From Streptococcus parasanguinis (lineage in GTDB: Bacteria; Bacillota; Bacilli; Lactobacillales; Streptococcaceae): DNA of 64,000 nt. Shown here in pieces: positions 25,664-35,244 of this stretch. A model generated the notes under the pieces. That model searched no databases. It saw only the letters and a list, made by a program, of their open reading frames with translations, and was not told the origin of the DNA. Both the position numbers and the translations under genes were made by a program. Position 1 is the stretch's first letter, and each line of letters begins with the position of its first letter. The DNA lies in NCBI RefSeq assembly GCF_901875555.1, contig NZ_CABFMD010000034.1:61605-125604 (forward strand), in the 5' to 3' direction.

Positions 25664-26233
25664 ATGGCCAGTGAATATGAAAAAATGATTGCAGGTGACT
25701 ATTATAGACCTGCAGACCCTGAATTACGGGCGTTGGCAAAAGCCTCTCGGGAGAAGCAAGAGGCCTTTAACCAAGAGGTGGACCCTAAAAAAGGAGCGGC
25801 CATCATCAAAGAGTGGTTTGGCTCTACTGGCGACAACCTCTATCTAAATCGTCAGGTTCTTGTGGATTACGGCGTCAACATCCATTTGGGAGAGCATTTC
25901 TATGCCAATTACAATTTGACCATGTTGGATATTTGTCCCATTACCATCGGAAAGAATGCCATGATTGGTCCCAATTGCCAATTCTTGACCCCCTTGCACC
26001 CACTAGATCCAGATGAGCGCAATTCTGGTCTGGAGTATGGAGCTCCGATTACCATTGGAGACAATTTCTGGGCAGGAGGAGGGGTCACCATCCTGCCTGG
26101 CGTGACGCTGGGTGACAATGTGGTCGCTGGTGCTGGTGCAGTCGTGACCAAGTCTTTTGGAGACAATGTGGTCCTTGCAGGAAACCCAGCCCGTGTCATC
26201 AAAGAAATACCTATCAAAAAGGAGAAACAATGA
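25664..26233 (+). CDS. maa: Sugar (maltose-type) O-acetyltransferase
   Basis: A 189-residue left-handed beta-helix acetyltransferase of the LacA/Maa family. The N-terminal MAC motif (EYEKMIAGDYYRPADPEL) is followed by hexapeptide repeats and the active-site region FLTPLHPLDPDERNSG with the catalytic His near 115. It transfers acetyl from acetyl-CoA to a sugar. The stop overlaps the next start (ATGA at 26230-26233), indicating a two-gene operon. Start supported by GTGGAGG. Confidence 0.9.
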   Translation: MASEYEKMIAGDYYRPADPELRALAKASREKQEAFNQEVDPKKGAAIIKEWFGSTGDNLYLNRQVLVDYGVNIHLGEHFYANYNLTMLDICPITIGKNAMIGPNCQFLTPLHPLDPDERNSGLEYGAPITIGDNFWAGGGVTILPGVTLGDNVVAGAGAVVTKSFGDNVVLAGNPARVIKEIPIKKEKQ

Positions 26234-26994
26234 TCCATAAGCATGACATTCCGATTTTAGAGTTTGATGACAATCCGCAGGCAGTCATTATGCCGACCCA
26301 TGAGGGGCTTGATGTGCACTTGCCTGAAAAATGCGTTTATGCTTTCTTAGAGGATGAAATTGATCGCTTTGCCAAAGCTGCTGGAGCCAAACAAGTAGCT
26401 AGCTTTGTCTCAGCTACCAAGGCTTATCCAGTCTATGTTCTGGAGCACCAAGGGGAGGAAGTCTGCTTGGCACAAGCGCCGGTTGGCTCTGCAGCTGCTT
26501 CCCAATTCATGGATTGGTTGATTGGCTATGGGGTGAAGAAGATCATTTCAGCAGGCAGTTGTGGGGTCTTGGTGGATATAGAAGAAAATGCTTTTTTAAT
26601 CCCGACCAAGGCCTTGCGAGATGAAGGAGCCAGCTACCATTATGTGGCGCCTTCTCGTTATATGGAAGTGGATCGTCAAGCGCTGACCGCCATTGAAACT
26701 GTCCTGAAAGGAAAAGAAATTCCTTATCAAGAAGTCATGACCTGGTCGACGGACGGCTTTTATCGAGAAACGCCTGACAAGGTGGCCTATCGCATTGAAG
26801 AAGGGTGTCGTGTTGTGGAGATGGAGTGCGCTTCACTTGCAGCAGTAGCCCAGCTTCGTGATGCAGTTTGGGGCTTGCTCCTCTTTACCGCAGATTCACT
26901 TGCAGACCTGGAAAATTATGACCAGCGTGACTGGGGATCTGAAGCATTCGAGAAAGCCTTAGAATTGTGCCTAGAGATGGTTCATCACTTGTAG
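26230..26994 (+). CDS. Nucleoside phosphorylase family protein
   Basis: A 254-residue member of the NP-I (PNP/Udp) family. Family signatures are the phosphate-binding GSAAASQFMDWL region near 88 and ISAGSCGVL near 107, plus the C-terminal VVEMECASLAAVA (about 197-209), whose Met-Glu pair contacts the ribose. It cleaves a nucleoside to base and ribose-1-phosphate. Purine or uridine preference is not clear. AAAAAGGAGAAAC precedes the overlapping start, so translation is coupled to maa. Confidence 0.82.
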   Translation: MIHKHDIPILEFDDNPQAVIMPTHEGLDVHLPEKCVYAFLEDEIDRFAKAAGAKQVASFVSATKAYPVYVLEHQGEEVCLAQAPVGSAAASQFMDWLIGYGVKKIISAGSCGVLVDIEENAFLIPTKALRDEGASYHYVAPSRYMEVDRQALTAIETVLKGKEIPYQEVMTWSTDGFYRETPDKVAYRIEEGCRVVEMECASLAAVAQLRDAVWGLLLFTADSLADLENYDQRDWGSEAFEKALELCLEMVHHL

Positions 26995-27025
26995 GTCTTT
27001 TCACTTTTTATGATACAATGAAGCT

Positions 27026-28408
27026 ATGTTAGTCAAATTATTTTTTAAACAATGGCGGGCCAAACTGACTCGCCTATCTCCAGCAAGGCGGATCTTTCTC
27101 AGCTTTGCCTTGGTTATCCTGATGGGCTCGTTCTTACTGAGTTTGCCCTTTGTCCAGCTAGCGAGCTCAAAAGCAGGCTATATCGACCACCTCTTTACAG
27201 CGGTCTCCATGGTCTGTGTGACGGGGCTCTTTACCCAGTCGGTGGCTTCGACCTATAATGGTTGGGGGCAATTGATCTGTATGCTCCTGATCCAGATCGG
27301 AGGACTAGGGATTTTGACCTTTATCGGTCTCTTCTTTATGGAAGGTCGCCAAAAACTTAGTTACAAGGACCGGCAGACCATTCGGGACAGTTTTAGTTTT
27401 AGCAATAACCAGAGCTTGGCCCGTTTTGTCCGCTCCATCTTTATTACCACCTTTACCATCGAAGGACTGGGGGCCTTGCTCCTCATGATCCGCTTTATCC
27501 CTCGCTTTGGCTGGGGGCATGGGATCTTTAACTCCATCTTTGTTGCGGTCTCGGCCTTTTGTAATGCAGGTTTTGATAATTTTGGGGGCGATAGTATGAT
27601 GAGCTTCCAGACGGATTGGTTGGTCAACCTGACCTTATCTGCCCTTATTATTACTGGGGGCTTGGGCTTTATGGTCTGGTTTGACCTAGCCACCAAGGCC
27701 CGAAATCAATCGGGACGGCGAACTCTTCGCTTCCATACCAAGGTGGTTCTCTGGTTAACAGCTGCGATCCTCCTCTTTGGGACAGTGACTAGTCTTTTGA
27801 CAGAGTTTAATAATCCAGCAACGATTGGGTCCCTTCCATTAGGAGAGAAGATCTTGGTCAGCTTCTTCCAAACTGTCAGTATGCGGACGGCTGGTTTTGC
27901 CTCGTTGGATTATACAGCAGTCCGGCCTGTAACGCTCTTTGTCTATATCCTCCAGATGTTTCTAGGTGGGGCACCAGGTGGGACAGCAGGGGGGATGAAG
28001 ATCACGACCTTCTTGGTGCTGATTCTCATAGCGCGCAAAGAGTTGCTCGGCTTGCCACATACCAACCTGGGTAAGCGCACCATCGCACCAGACTTGGTCC
28101 AACGCTCTTTGGGGACGGCAGTGATTTTCCAGTTGACTTTTCTCCTTGGACTCTTTGGTCTTTGTCTCGTGACTCCGGATGGTCAACGCTTTTTGTACCT
28201 GGTTTTTGAGGTAGTATCGGCTCTAGCGACAGTAGGCGTGACAGCCAATGTGACCTCGACCTTAAATGGAGCAGGGCTGGGAATCATCATGGTGCTTATG
28301 TTTATCGGTCGGATCGGCCCCTTGACCCTCATGGTTAGCTTGAACAATTACCAAGCCAAGAAAGCAGATACCTTGCAGTATGCCAAGGCAGACATCATTA
28401 TCGGATAG
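27026..28408 (+). CDS. ktrB: Potassium uptake channel subunit, KtrB/TrkH family
   Basis: A 460-residue membrane protein with the four-fold M1-P-M2 architecture. Selectivity-filter-like segments are visible (VTGLFTQSV near 65, NAGFDNFGG near 185, MRTAGFASLD near 290, TVGVTANVT near 400). It forms the K+ pore gated by the KtrA gene nine bases downstream. No good ribosome site precedes the ATG, and a TACAAT -10 (27014-27019) lies only six bases upstream, so the message may be nearly leaderless or co-transcribed from maa. Pneumococcal relatives are controlled by c-di-AMP through the RCK partner. Confidence 0.9.
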   Translation: MLVKLFFKQWRAKLTRLSPARRIFLSFALVILMGSFLLSLPFVQLASSKAGYIDHLFTAVSMVCVTGLFTQSVASTYNGWGQLICMLLIQIGGLGILTFIGLFFMEGRQKLSYKDRQTIRDSFSFSNNQSLARFVRSIFITTFTIEGLGALLLMIRFIPRFGWGHGIFNSIFVAVSAFCNAGFDNFGGDSMMSFQTDWLVNLTLSALIITGGLGFMVWFDLATKARNQSGRRTLRFHTKVVLWLTAAILLFGTVTSLLTEFNNPATIGSLPLGEKILVSFFQTVSMRTAGFASLDYTAVRPVTLFVYILQMFLGGAPGGTAGGMKITTFLVLILIARKELLGLPHTNLGKRTIAPDLVQRSLGTAVIFQLTFLLGLFGLCLVTPDGQRFLYLVFEVVSALATVGVTANVTSTLNGAGLGIIMVLMFIGRIGPLTLMVSLNNYQAKKADTLQYAKADIIIG

Positions 28409-28417
28409 GAGAAACTC

Positions 28418-29083
28418 ATGGCGAATCGAACCATTGGAATTTTAGGATTAGGAATTTTTGGACAGAGTGTCCTGAAAACTCTGCAAGACCAGGATGTGGA
28501 TATTATTGCGATTGATGATCACGCAGATGTGATCAACCAATATGAATCCATGATTACGACTGGAATTGTCGGGGATATTACAGACTTAGACCTCTTGGAC
28601 GCGGCAGATATTGGGAACTGTGACACAGTCGTGATCGCGACGGGTGAAAACCTGGAGTCCAGTGTGCTGGCTGTCATGCACTGTAAGGCGCTTGGAGTCG
28701 AGCATGTCATCGCCAAGGTCAAAAATGAAGTGACCAAGGAAGTCCTTGAGAAAATTGGTGCTGATTTGGTCATCCTACCAGAGGTGGAAGCGGGAATGTC
28801 CCTAGCCAAGATGATCCTCTTCCAGCACGGGATTGAAGTCTTCCAGTTGGATGAAGCAGTGGTGGTGGTCGAGTTTACGGTTCCAGCTGGCTGGGTAGGA
28901 AAAAGTATCCGAGATTTGGAAATCCGAGACCAATATCAACTCAATATTATTGGCTATAGAGATGCGGAAGACCAGCCCCTGCGGAGCCAGCTGGGCCCAG
29001 ATTTTGTTTGGCCAGAAGGGGTGCGCGTGATGGCAGTGACTGATAATCAGTATCTGGATAGAATCCAAGACCTGTTAGACTAA
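28418..29083 (+). CDS. ktrA: Potassium uptake regulator, KtrA/TrkA (RCK) family
   Basis: A 221-residue soluble protein: RCK_N Rossmann domain with GLGIFGQS (near 9-16) and the acidic end of strand two (IAIDDH), and an RCK_C domain from about 135. It binds NAD(H)/ATP and gates KtrB. The S. pneumoniae homologue CabP binds c-di-AMP through RCK_C, so the same control is plausible. The gene is followed by a dispersed repeat instead of an obvious simple terminator. Confidence 0.9.
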   Translation: MANRTIGILGLGIFGQSVLKTLQDQDVDIIAIDDHADVINQYESMITTGIVGDITDLDLLDAADIGNCDTVVIATGENLESSVLAVMHCKALGVEHVIAKVKNEVTKEVLEKIGADLVILPEVEAGMSLAKMILFQHGIEVFQLDEAVVVVEFTVPAGWVGKSIRDLEIRDQYQLNIIGYRDAEDQPLRSQLGPDFVWPEGVRVMAVTDNQYLDRIQDLLD

Positions 29084-29093
29084 TCGTGTAATT

Positions 29094-29266
29094 GAGAGTG
29101 GGACAGAAATCGGTCATTCGTTAGAATTCGATTTCGTCGTCCCACCTCCGCACAGTTGAGTAGGGCTGTAAAAGCTGATGAAATCAGCCTAGTAAAGCCC
29201 ACTCAACCACTGCGTCTTGCTCAACAATCCAAAGACAAGAAGAGGCTAGGACTTTTGTCCCAGTTT
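29094..29266 (+). repeat. Dispersed two-hairpin repeat after ktrA
   Basis: Hairpin one pairs GTGGGAC (29098-29104) with GTCCCAC (29139-29145), with an inner GAAATCG/CGATTTC stem. Hairpin two pairs GTTGAGT (29155-29161) with ACTCAAC (29201-29207), continuing through GGGCT/AGCCC to an inner GCTGAT-GAA-ATCAGC. A GTCCC near 29258-29262 could alternatively pair with the first GGGAC. From memory, very similar sequence is scattered in intergenic regions of sanguinis-group genomes. No transposase is associated. Confidence 0.7.
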
Positions 29267-29299
29267 CAGAATGTTGATAACCTATTTTTTAACTAAAAT

Positions 29300-29440
29300 A
29301 GGTGAAATGATTCTGCAGAAAAATGATTTTTAATTTTTCCTCCGCAGACGTCCTCTGTATCTTAATTAGTCATGGAACTTCCTGGATTGCTGAAATCATC
29401 CACTGGATAATTTCACCTAACGTCCGTCTTCAAGGTCGTC
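29300..29440 (-). repeat. Probable degenerate relative of the structured repeat
   Basis: Read on the minus strand, this stretch contains CGGACGTTAGGTGA followed by GAAGTTCCATGACTAAT, a 17-nt exact match to repeat copy 1 (5353-5369), and later TGCAGAATCATTT, which resembles the block to the right of copies 1 and 3. AGGTGAAAT (near 29308) and ATTTCACCT (near 29419) form an inverted repeat bounding it. The central hairpins of the good copies are not preserved. No credible gene lies in 29267-29560. Confidence 0.45.
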
Positions 29441-29564
29441 AAGAATCTCTTGCCATTTTTCCTCATGCATGCCTTGGCAGATATGTTTGGATCGAGTCTC
29501 ATGTATCTCTTGATCCATTGGGGAAGTTGATCTTATAAAATTTTAGGAAAGGCTCTGCCAGGTG

Positions 29565-29613
29565 TTGACAGGCCTTTTTTTGAGTGCTATAGTAAAATCG
29601 TAAACGCTTACAC
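29565..29613 (+). promoter_or_regulatory. Promoter with CcpA (cre) site for the glucosidase operon
   Basis: TTGACA (29565-29570), 17 bp, TATAGT (29588-29593). CGTAAACGCTTACA at 29599-29612 fits the cre consensus on the minus strand (TGTAAGCGTTTAC) and covers the expected transcription start, a position where CcpA would block initiation in glucose. Confidence 0.8.
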
Positions 29614-29675
29614 AGCAAGACAAAGCAGATAAAAAGCGGGCAGTCAGATGTCCCATAAAAGCGGAGGAAAGACAA

Positions 29676-31907
29676 ATGGCAGGATCAGTGATACAGGGAG
29701 AGAACTACCGAATCTCCGTATTAACGGAATCTTTGGTGCGCTTGGAATATTCTGAGAATGGTATTTTTGAAGATGGACAGACGCAAGTTGTGCAAGATCG
29801 AGATTTTGGACCAGTTTCTTATGAGATCACAGAGACCGAAGAGGTCCTCGAGCTGCATACGGAGCATCTCCACCTTCATTTTGAAAAGGGACCTTTTGCA
29901 CCGGATCGGCTTTTTATCGAACTCAAGGGTCAGTATGCAGTCTATGGTAGTCGGTGGCACTATGGAGATCAGCCTGAGACCTTGAAAGGGACCAGTCGGA
30001 CGCTTGACGAGATCGATGGAGCTATGGAGTTGGAAGATGGGATCTTGAGCAAGGCAGGTTATGCTCTTTTGGACGATTCCAGTTCCTACTTGTATGATGT
30101 CGAAAGCGGATTTAGAGCACGGCCATGTCCAGAAGTGGATCTGTATTTCTTCGGTTATGGGCGCGATTATCTAGAGGCCTTGAAAGCTTTTTACCATCTG
30201 ACGGGACAACCCCCCCTCTTGCCACGTTATGCTCTGGGAAACTGGTGGAGTCGGTATTGGCCTTATACCAGTCAGGAGTACACAGATTTGATGGATCGTT
30301 TCAAGGCTGAAGGGGTGCCTTTAGCTGTCAGTGTGATCGATATGGACTGGCACAAGACAGCTATTCCTGCTCGCTTTGGAAGTGGTTGGACGGGCTATAG
30401 TTGGAACCGGGACTTAATTCCTGATCCAGCTGCCTTCTTACATGGTCTGCATGAGCGTGGTTTAAAAGTGACCTTAAATGTCCATCCAGCAGATGGCATT
30501 CGCGCCTTCGAGGATGCTTACCCCATGGTCGCAAAACGCTTGGGATTAGATGCGGAAAAAGAAGAAGCGGCTAGCTTTGACTTTTACAGTCCAGCTTTTC
30601 GCGAAGCTTATTTCGAAGATGTCCACCATCCCTTGGAAAATCAAGGAGTCGACTTTTGGTGGATTGATTGGCAACAGGGAAGTCATGGCAAGATGGATCC
30701 CCTTTGGTTGTTAAATCACTATCATTATCTAGACAATTGCCGAAAAGGCCAAGCTGGTCTCATCTTATCGCGTTATGGAGGTCCTGGAAGCCACCGGTAT
30801 CCGATCGGTTTTTCAGGGGATACCATTGTGACTTGGGAATCCCTAGCCTTTCAACCCTATTTTACCAGCACAGCTTCAAATATCGGTTATACGTGGTGGA
30901 GTCACGATATTGGTGGCCATATGCGGGGTTACTATGATGAAGACTTGGCTCTTCGCTGGTTGCAATTTGGGGTCTTTAGTCCGATCAATCGTCTCCATAG
31001 TTCTTGTAATGCCTTTAACAGTAAGGAACCGTGGTTTTACTCGTCTGAGACCTGTCGCTTGATGAAGCAGTATTTGCGCCTGCGTCACAGCTTACTGCCT
31101 TATCTTTACACCATGAATGTGGCGACGCATGAAGAAGGACTGCCTTTGGTTCAGCCCCTCTATTACCATTACCCAAACGAAGAAGAGGCTTATGAGGCGA
31201 AGAATCAATATTTCTTTGGTAGTGAACTCATGGTAGCCCCAATTACAGAGGCTCTGGATCCTGTCTATCATAGTGCTTCTGTGAGTGTTTGGTTCCCAGA
31301 CGGAGTTTGGTATGATTTCTTCCATGATTGGAAGTACGAAGGAAAAGGCAAGCTTACAGTCTTTAGAGCAAGCCAGGATATTCCGGTTTTTGCGCGTGCA
31401 GGAGCCATCATCCCTATGGATGCACAACCGCAGACAGGGGTAGAGCTCCCGGAAATGCTGGACTGGCATCTTTTCCCAGGTGACAATTGTTCCTTCGTAC
31501 TCGTTGAAGGTGAAGGAGATAACAGGGTTGAAACCCGCCTAACTGTTAATTGGGATGAAAGAAAGATTAGGCTGGATTTAACAGGTGATATAGCCTTGCT
31601 TCCTGAAAAGAGACAGCATCATTTCTTCCTCCATACCTTAGAGACAGCCCCTATCTTAGTGGACAATCACAGTCAGGAGATTGCGATGGGAGAGTTGCAA
31701 TCGCGTCCTACTGCAAAAGAAGATCGGATGTTTGAGCTCTTGAAATCTGCCAATCTGGCCTACGATAGGAAGAATGAATTATTTGCGGCTTGTTCAACAG
31801 CCAAGGATTGGAAACAGTTGATGAAGATTATTACGACTTTAGAGGAAGGTTTGCGTCAACGTCTCTTTGAAGTGATTTATTCCAGTGAAGAGAATGAAGA
31901 CTTGTAA
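29676..31907 (+). CDS. GH31 family alpha-glucosidase
   Basis: A 743-residue cytoplasmic glycoside hydrolase without signal peptide. Catalytic residues inferred from GH31 motifs are the nucleophile D331 in VDFWWIDWQQG and the acid/base D382 in GFSGDTIVTWESL. Other family marks are IDMDWHKT (near 221) and WWSHDIGGH. It releases glucose from the non-reducing end of alpha-linked gluco-oligosaccharides. The next gene, dexB, suggests isomalto-oligosaccharides. The GCGGAGGAAAG site supports the ATG at 29676. Expression should be glucose-repressed through the cre site upstream. Confidence 0.85.
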   Translation: MAGSVIQGENYRISVLTESLVRLEYSENGIFEDGQTQVVQDRDFGPVSYEITETEEVLELHTEHLHLHFEKGPFAPDRLFIELKGQYAVYGSRWHYGDQPETLKGTSRTLDEIDGAMELEDGILSKAGYALLDDSSSYLYDVESGFRARPCPEVDLYFFGYGRDYLEALKAFYHLTGQPPLLPRYALGNWWSRYWPYTSQEYTDLMDRFKAEGVPLAVSVIDMDWHKTAIPARFGSGWTGYSWNRDLIPDPAAFLHGLHERGLKVTLNVHPADGIRAFEDAYPMVAKRLGLDAEKEEAASFDFYSPAFREAYFEDVHHPLENQGVDFWWIDWQQGSHGKMDPLWLLNHYHYLDNCRKGQAGLILSRYGGPGSHRYPIGFSGDTIVTWESLAFQPYFTSTASNIGYTWWSHDIGGHMRGYYDEDLALRWLQFGVFSPINRLHSSCNAFNSKEPWFYSSETCRLMKQYLRLRHSLLPYLYTMNVATHEEGLPLVQPLYYHYPNEEEAYEAKNQYFFGSELMVAPITEALDPVYHSASVSVWFPDGVWYDFFHDWKYEGKGKLTVFRASQDIPVFARAGAIIPMDAQPQTGVELPEMLDWHLFPGDNCSFVLVEGEGDNRVETRLTVNWDERKIRLDLTGDIALLPEKRQHHFFLHTLETAPILVDNHSQEIAMGELQSRPTAKEDRMFELLKSANLAYDRKNELFAACSTAKDWKQLMKIITTLEEGLRQRLFEVIYSSEENEDL

Positions 31908-31948
31908 ATTCTTGCAATTTCACCCCTATTTTTGTATGATGAAAGTGA

Positions 31949-33583
<1,635 letters not shown>

Positions 33584-33590
33584 GTAGAAG

Positions 33591-33619
33591 CAGGTCTTTC
33601 TCAGTAGAGAAGGACTGTC
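33591..33619 (+). terminator. Terminator-like hairpin after dexB
   Basis: CAGGTCTTTCTC and an imperfect GAGAAGGACTG arm over AGTA. No T-run follows directly. A close relative lies at 33866-33892 on the other side of repeat copy 2. Confidence 0.5.
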
Positions 33620-33643
33620 AGATTGAGGACGAAGTCATCTAAA

Positions 33644-33779
33644 AAACTTTCCTTAGGTGAGTACGGACGTCAGCGAACTTCAAAGAAGTTCCATGACTTA
33701 GTTTTGAGCCTAAGGTCTCAAAACTCCCGAGTGCTAGAAATAAAAGTGTTTCTAGCACTTTTCTCACGGCGGAAAGTTT
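33644..33779 (+). repeat. Structured dispersed repeat, copy 2
   Basis: Closing stem AAACTTTCC (33644-33652) with GGAAAGTTT (33771-33779). Hairpins are GAACTTC/GAAGTTC (33675-33681, 33685-33691), AGTTTTGAG/CTCAAAACT (33700-33708, 33717-33725) with the same CCTAAGGT loop as copy 1, and GTGCTAGAAA/TTTCTAGCAC (33731-33740, 33749-33758). The second hairpin differs from copy 1 at several paired positions yet still pairs, which is evidence for selection on structure. CCTTAGG at the 5' side is kept. Confidence 0.85.
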
Positions 33780-33865
33780 CAGTAGATGATAGAATCATTC
33801 TGACGAATACATTTTTTATAGAATTTCTTAGATTTGTAAACAAGAGCAGTTTGTTTATGCTTGCA

Positions 33866-33897
33866 CAGGTCTTTCTCGATAGAGAAGGCCTGCTTTA
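33866..33897 (+). terminator. Terminator with T-run right of repeat copy 2
   Basis: CAGG-CTTTCTC type arms around GAT (33866-33892), then TTTACTTTTT. It repeats the hairpin at 33591 about 275 bp away. The rest of 33780-33923 shows nothing else. Confidence 0.55.
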
Positions 33898-33923
33898 CTT
33901 TTTAGGGGCTGTTCTTCTAGTGC

Positions 33924-33968
33924 AATCCGCTCAAAATCCGCTCAAAATCCGCTCAAAAATGATATAAT
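33924..33968 (+). promoter_or_regulatory. fic promoter with three tandem 11-bp repeats
   Basis: AATCCGCTCAA occurs three times head to tail at 33924-33934, 33935-33945 and 33946-33956, followed by a TATAAT -10 at 33963-33968. The repeats cover the -35 position. A period of 11 bp places each unit on about the same face of the helix, as expected for an array of regulator sites. Confidence 0.6.
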
Positions 33969-33999
33969 GAGGTGTTAGAAAAAAGGAACTGAGAAAAAT

Positions 34000-34983
34000 A
34001 TGAAACCAAATTATCAGATTACAGAAAAAATATTAAGCTTGGTCCAGCAAATATCTGAGCGAACTACTTTATTATCTATTGAAAAAAGGGAGCTTCACCT
34101 TCGGAAAGAAAATCGAATTCGTTCGATTCAATCTTCGCTGGCAATTGAAAATAATAGTTTATCCCTCGAGCAGGTGACAGATATTATTGAAGGGAGAAGG
34201 GTGTTAGGGCCTCTAAAAGATATACATGAAGTTCAAAATGCTTATGAGGCTTATGAGCATGTATTTGAATTAGATCCCTATCTTGTTGGAGATTTTCTGA
34301 TGGCCCATCGACTTCTGACAAAAGATCTTGTAAAACACCCGGGGCAGTTCAGATTGGGAGATATCGGTGTATATGATTCTTTGGGGCAGGTTGTTCATAT
34401 TGGAGCACGTCCACAATATGTTCCAAAGCTGGTTCAAGACTTATTTTCTTGGGCGAAAGATAGCCAAATACCTGCAATCGTAAAATCCTGTATCGTTCAT
34501 TTTGAACTGGAAATCATACATCCTTTTGAGGATGGAAACGGGCGGATGGGACGTTTATGGCAAAGCTTAATCTTAAGTAAGTGGAATCCAATTTTTGAAT
34601 GGTTGCCAGTAGAGTCAGTCATTTATCAACATCAACAGGGCTATTATGATGCTTTAACCATAAGTAACGAGGCCAACGATTCAACATTTTTTACGGAGTT
34701 TATGTTGGAGGTCATATTAGAAACTCTAGAGGAATATGGCAGAGACACCAGACAGGGAATATCTAAACGCTGGGATTCAATATTAAAACCGAAAGAACAA
34801 ATGATCCTTGAGACGATATACGCCTATTTAGAGGTTTATGGTCAAATAAACAACTTCAAAACACAGGAATTGACTGGATTCAGTCAAGCAACCGTTAGAA
34901 GATATCTTAAGCGTTTTGTTGAACTAGATATTCTACAAATAAGTGGGACAACCAGAGATCGCTCTTATCAATTGAAGGGATAG
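34000..34983 (+). CDS. Fic-domain protein (probable AMP transferase) with inhibitory helix and C-terminal winged helix
   Basis: A 327-residue protein. The N-terminal helix has the class II inhibitory motif SSLAIENN (45-52, S-x-x-x-E-N). The catalytic loop HPFEDGNGRMGR (174-185) is complete, with His for catalysis and the NGR anion hole. Residues 260-327 form a winged-helix-like DNA-binding domain. Family members move AMP or another phosphate group onto target proteins, with the helix Glu blocking ATP until released. AAAAAGGAAC precedes the ATG. It is a lone gene between 16-bp direct repeats, suggesting a recently acquired cassette. Its target is unknown. Confidence 0.9.
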   Translation: MKPNYQITEKILSLVQQISERTTLLSIEKRELHLRKENRIRSIQSSLAIENNSLSLEQVTDIIEGRRVLGPLKDIHEVQNAYEAYEHVFELDPYLVGDFLMAHRLLTKDLVKHPGQFRLGDIGVYDSLGQVVHIGARPQYVPKLVQDLFSWAKDSQIPAIVKSCIVHFELEIIHPFEDGNGRMGRLWQSLILSKWNPIFEWLPVESVIYQHQQGYYDALTISNEANDSTFFTEFMLEVILETLEEYGRDTRQGISKRWDSILKPKEQMILETIYAYLEVYGQINNFKTQELTGFSQATVRRYLKRFVELDILQISGTTRDRSYQLKG

Positions 34984-35002
34984 ATGAAAGTTAAAAAATA
35001 AC

Positions 35003-35031
35003 ACCTGCCTCTCTTGGAGGCAGGTTTTTGT
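35003..35031 (+). terminator. Terminator of fic
   Basis: CCTGCCTC and GAGGCAGG arms over TCTTG, followed by TTTTTG. Confidence 0.85.
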
Positions 35032-35039
35032 TTGGAGTA

Positions 35040-35055
35040 AATCCGCTCAAAAATG
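35040..35055 (+). repeat. 16-bp direct repeat flanking the fic cassette
   Basis: AATCCGCTCAAAAATG is identical to 33946-33961 before fic. The pair brackets the gene, its -10 and its terminator. Confidence 0.65.
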
Positions 35056-35145
35056 GTTCGGTGATGCATGGGCTATAGGAAATATTTATAAGTGGTCCTA
35101 GTTTTTGCTTTTGATCTCTGGTCCCAAGACCTATTAAATCTGCGT

Positions 35146-35162
35146 TATAGTTTTTACCTATA
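35146..35162 (+). promoter_or_regulatory. MET-box-like palindrome upstream of metE
   Basis: TATAGTTTTTACCTATA resembles the TATAGTTTnAAACTATA element bound by the LysR-type MetR/MtaR regulators of streptococcal methionine genes. It lies 83 bp before the metE start, with a TATGAT-type -10 near 35208. Confidence 0.65.
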
Positions 35163-35244
35163 TCAAAATTCGTGTAAAAGCAATTATACAAGACGGCTAT
35201 CTTCTGATATGATAGTGTCAATTAGAATTTTTGGAGGACACAAC

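Noticed and set aside
29323..29538. Open frame of 71 codons between ktrA and the GH31 gene
   Set aside because: No ribosome site, no family resemblance, and it overlaps the degenerate repeat; composition looks non-coding.
33623..33967. Open frame of 114 codons after dexB
   Set aside because: It runs through structured repeat copy 2 and the fic promoter; the frame is a by-product of the repeat.
35092..35244. N-terminal extension of MetE by 51 residues
   Set aside because: The stretch holds the MET-box-like site and promoter, and the ATG at 35245 has TTGGAGGA before it and matches family length.
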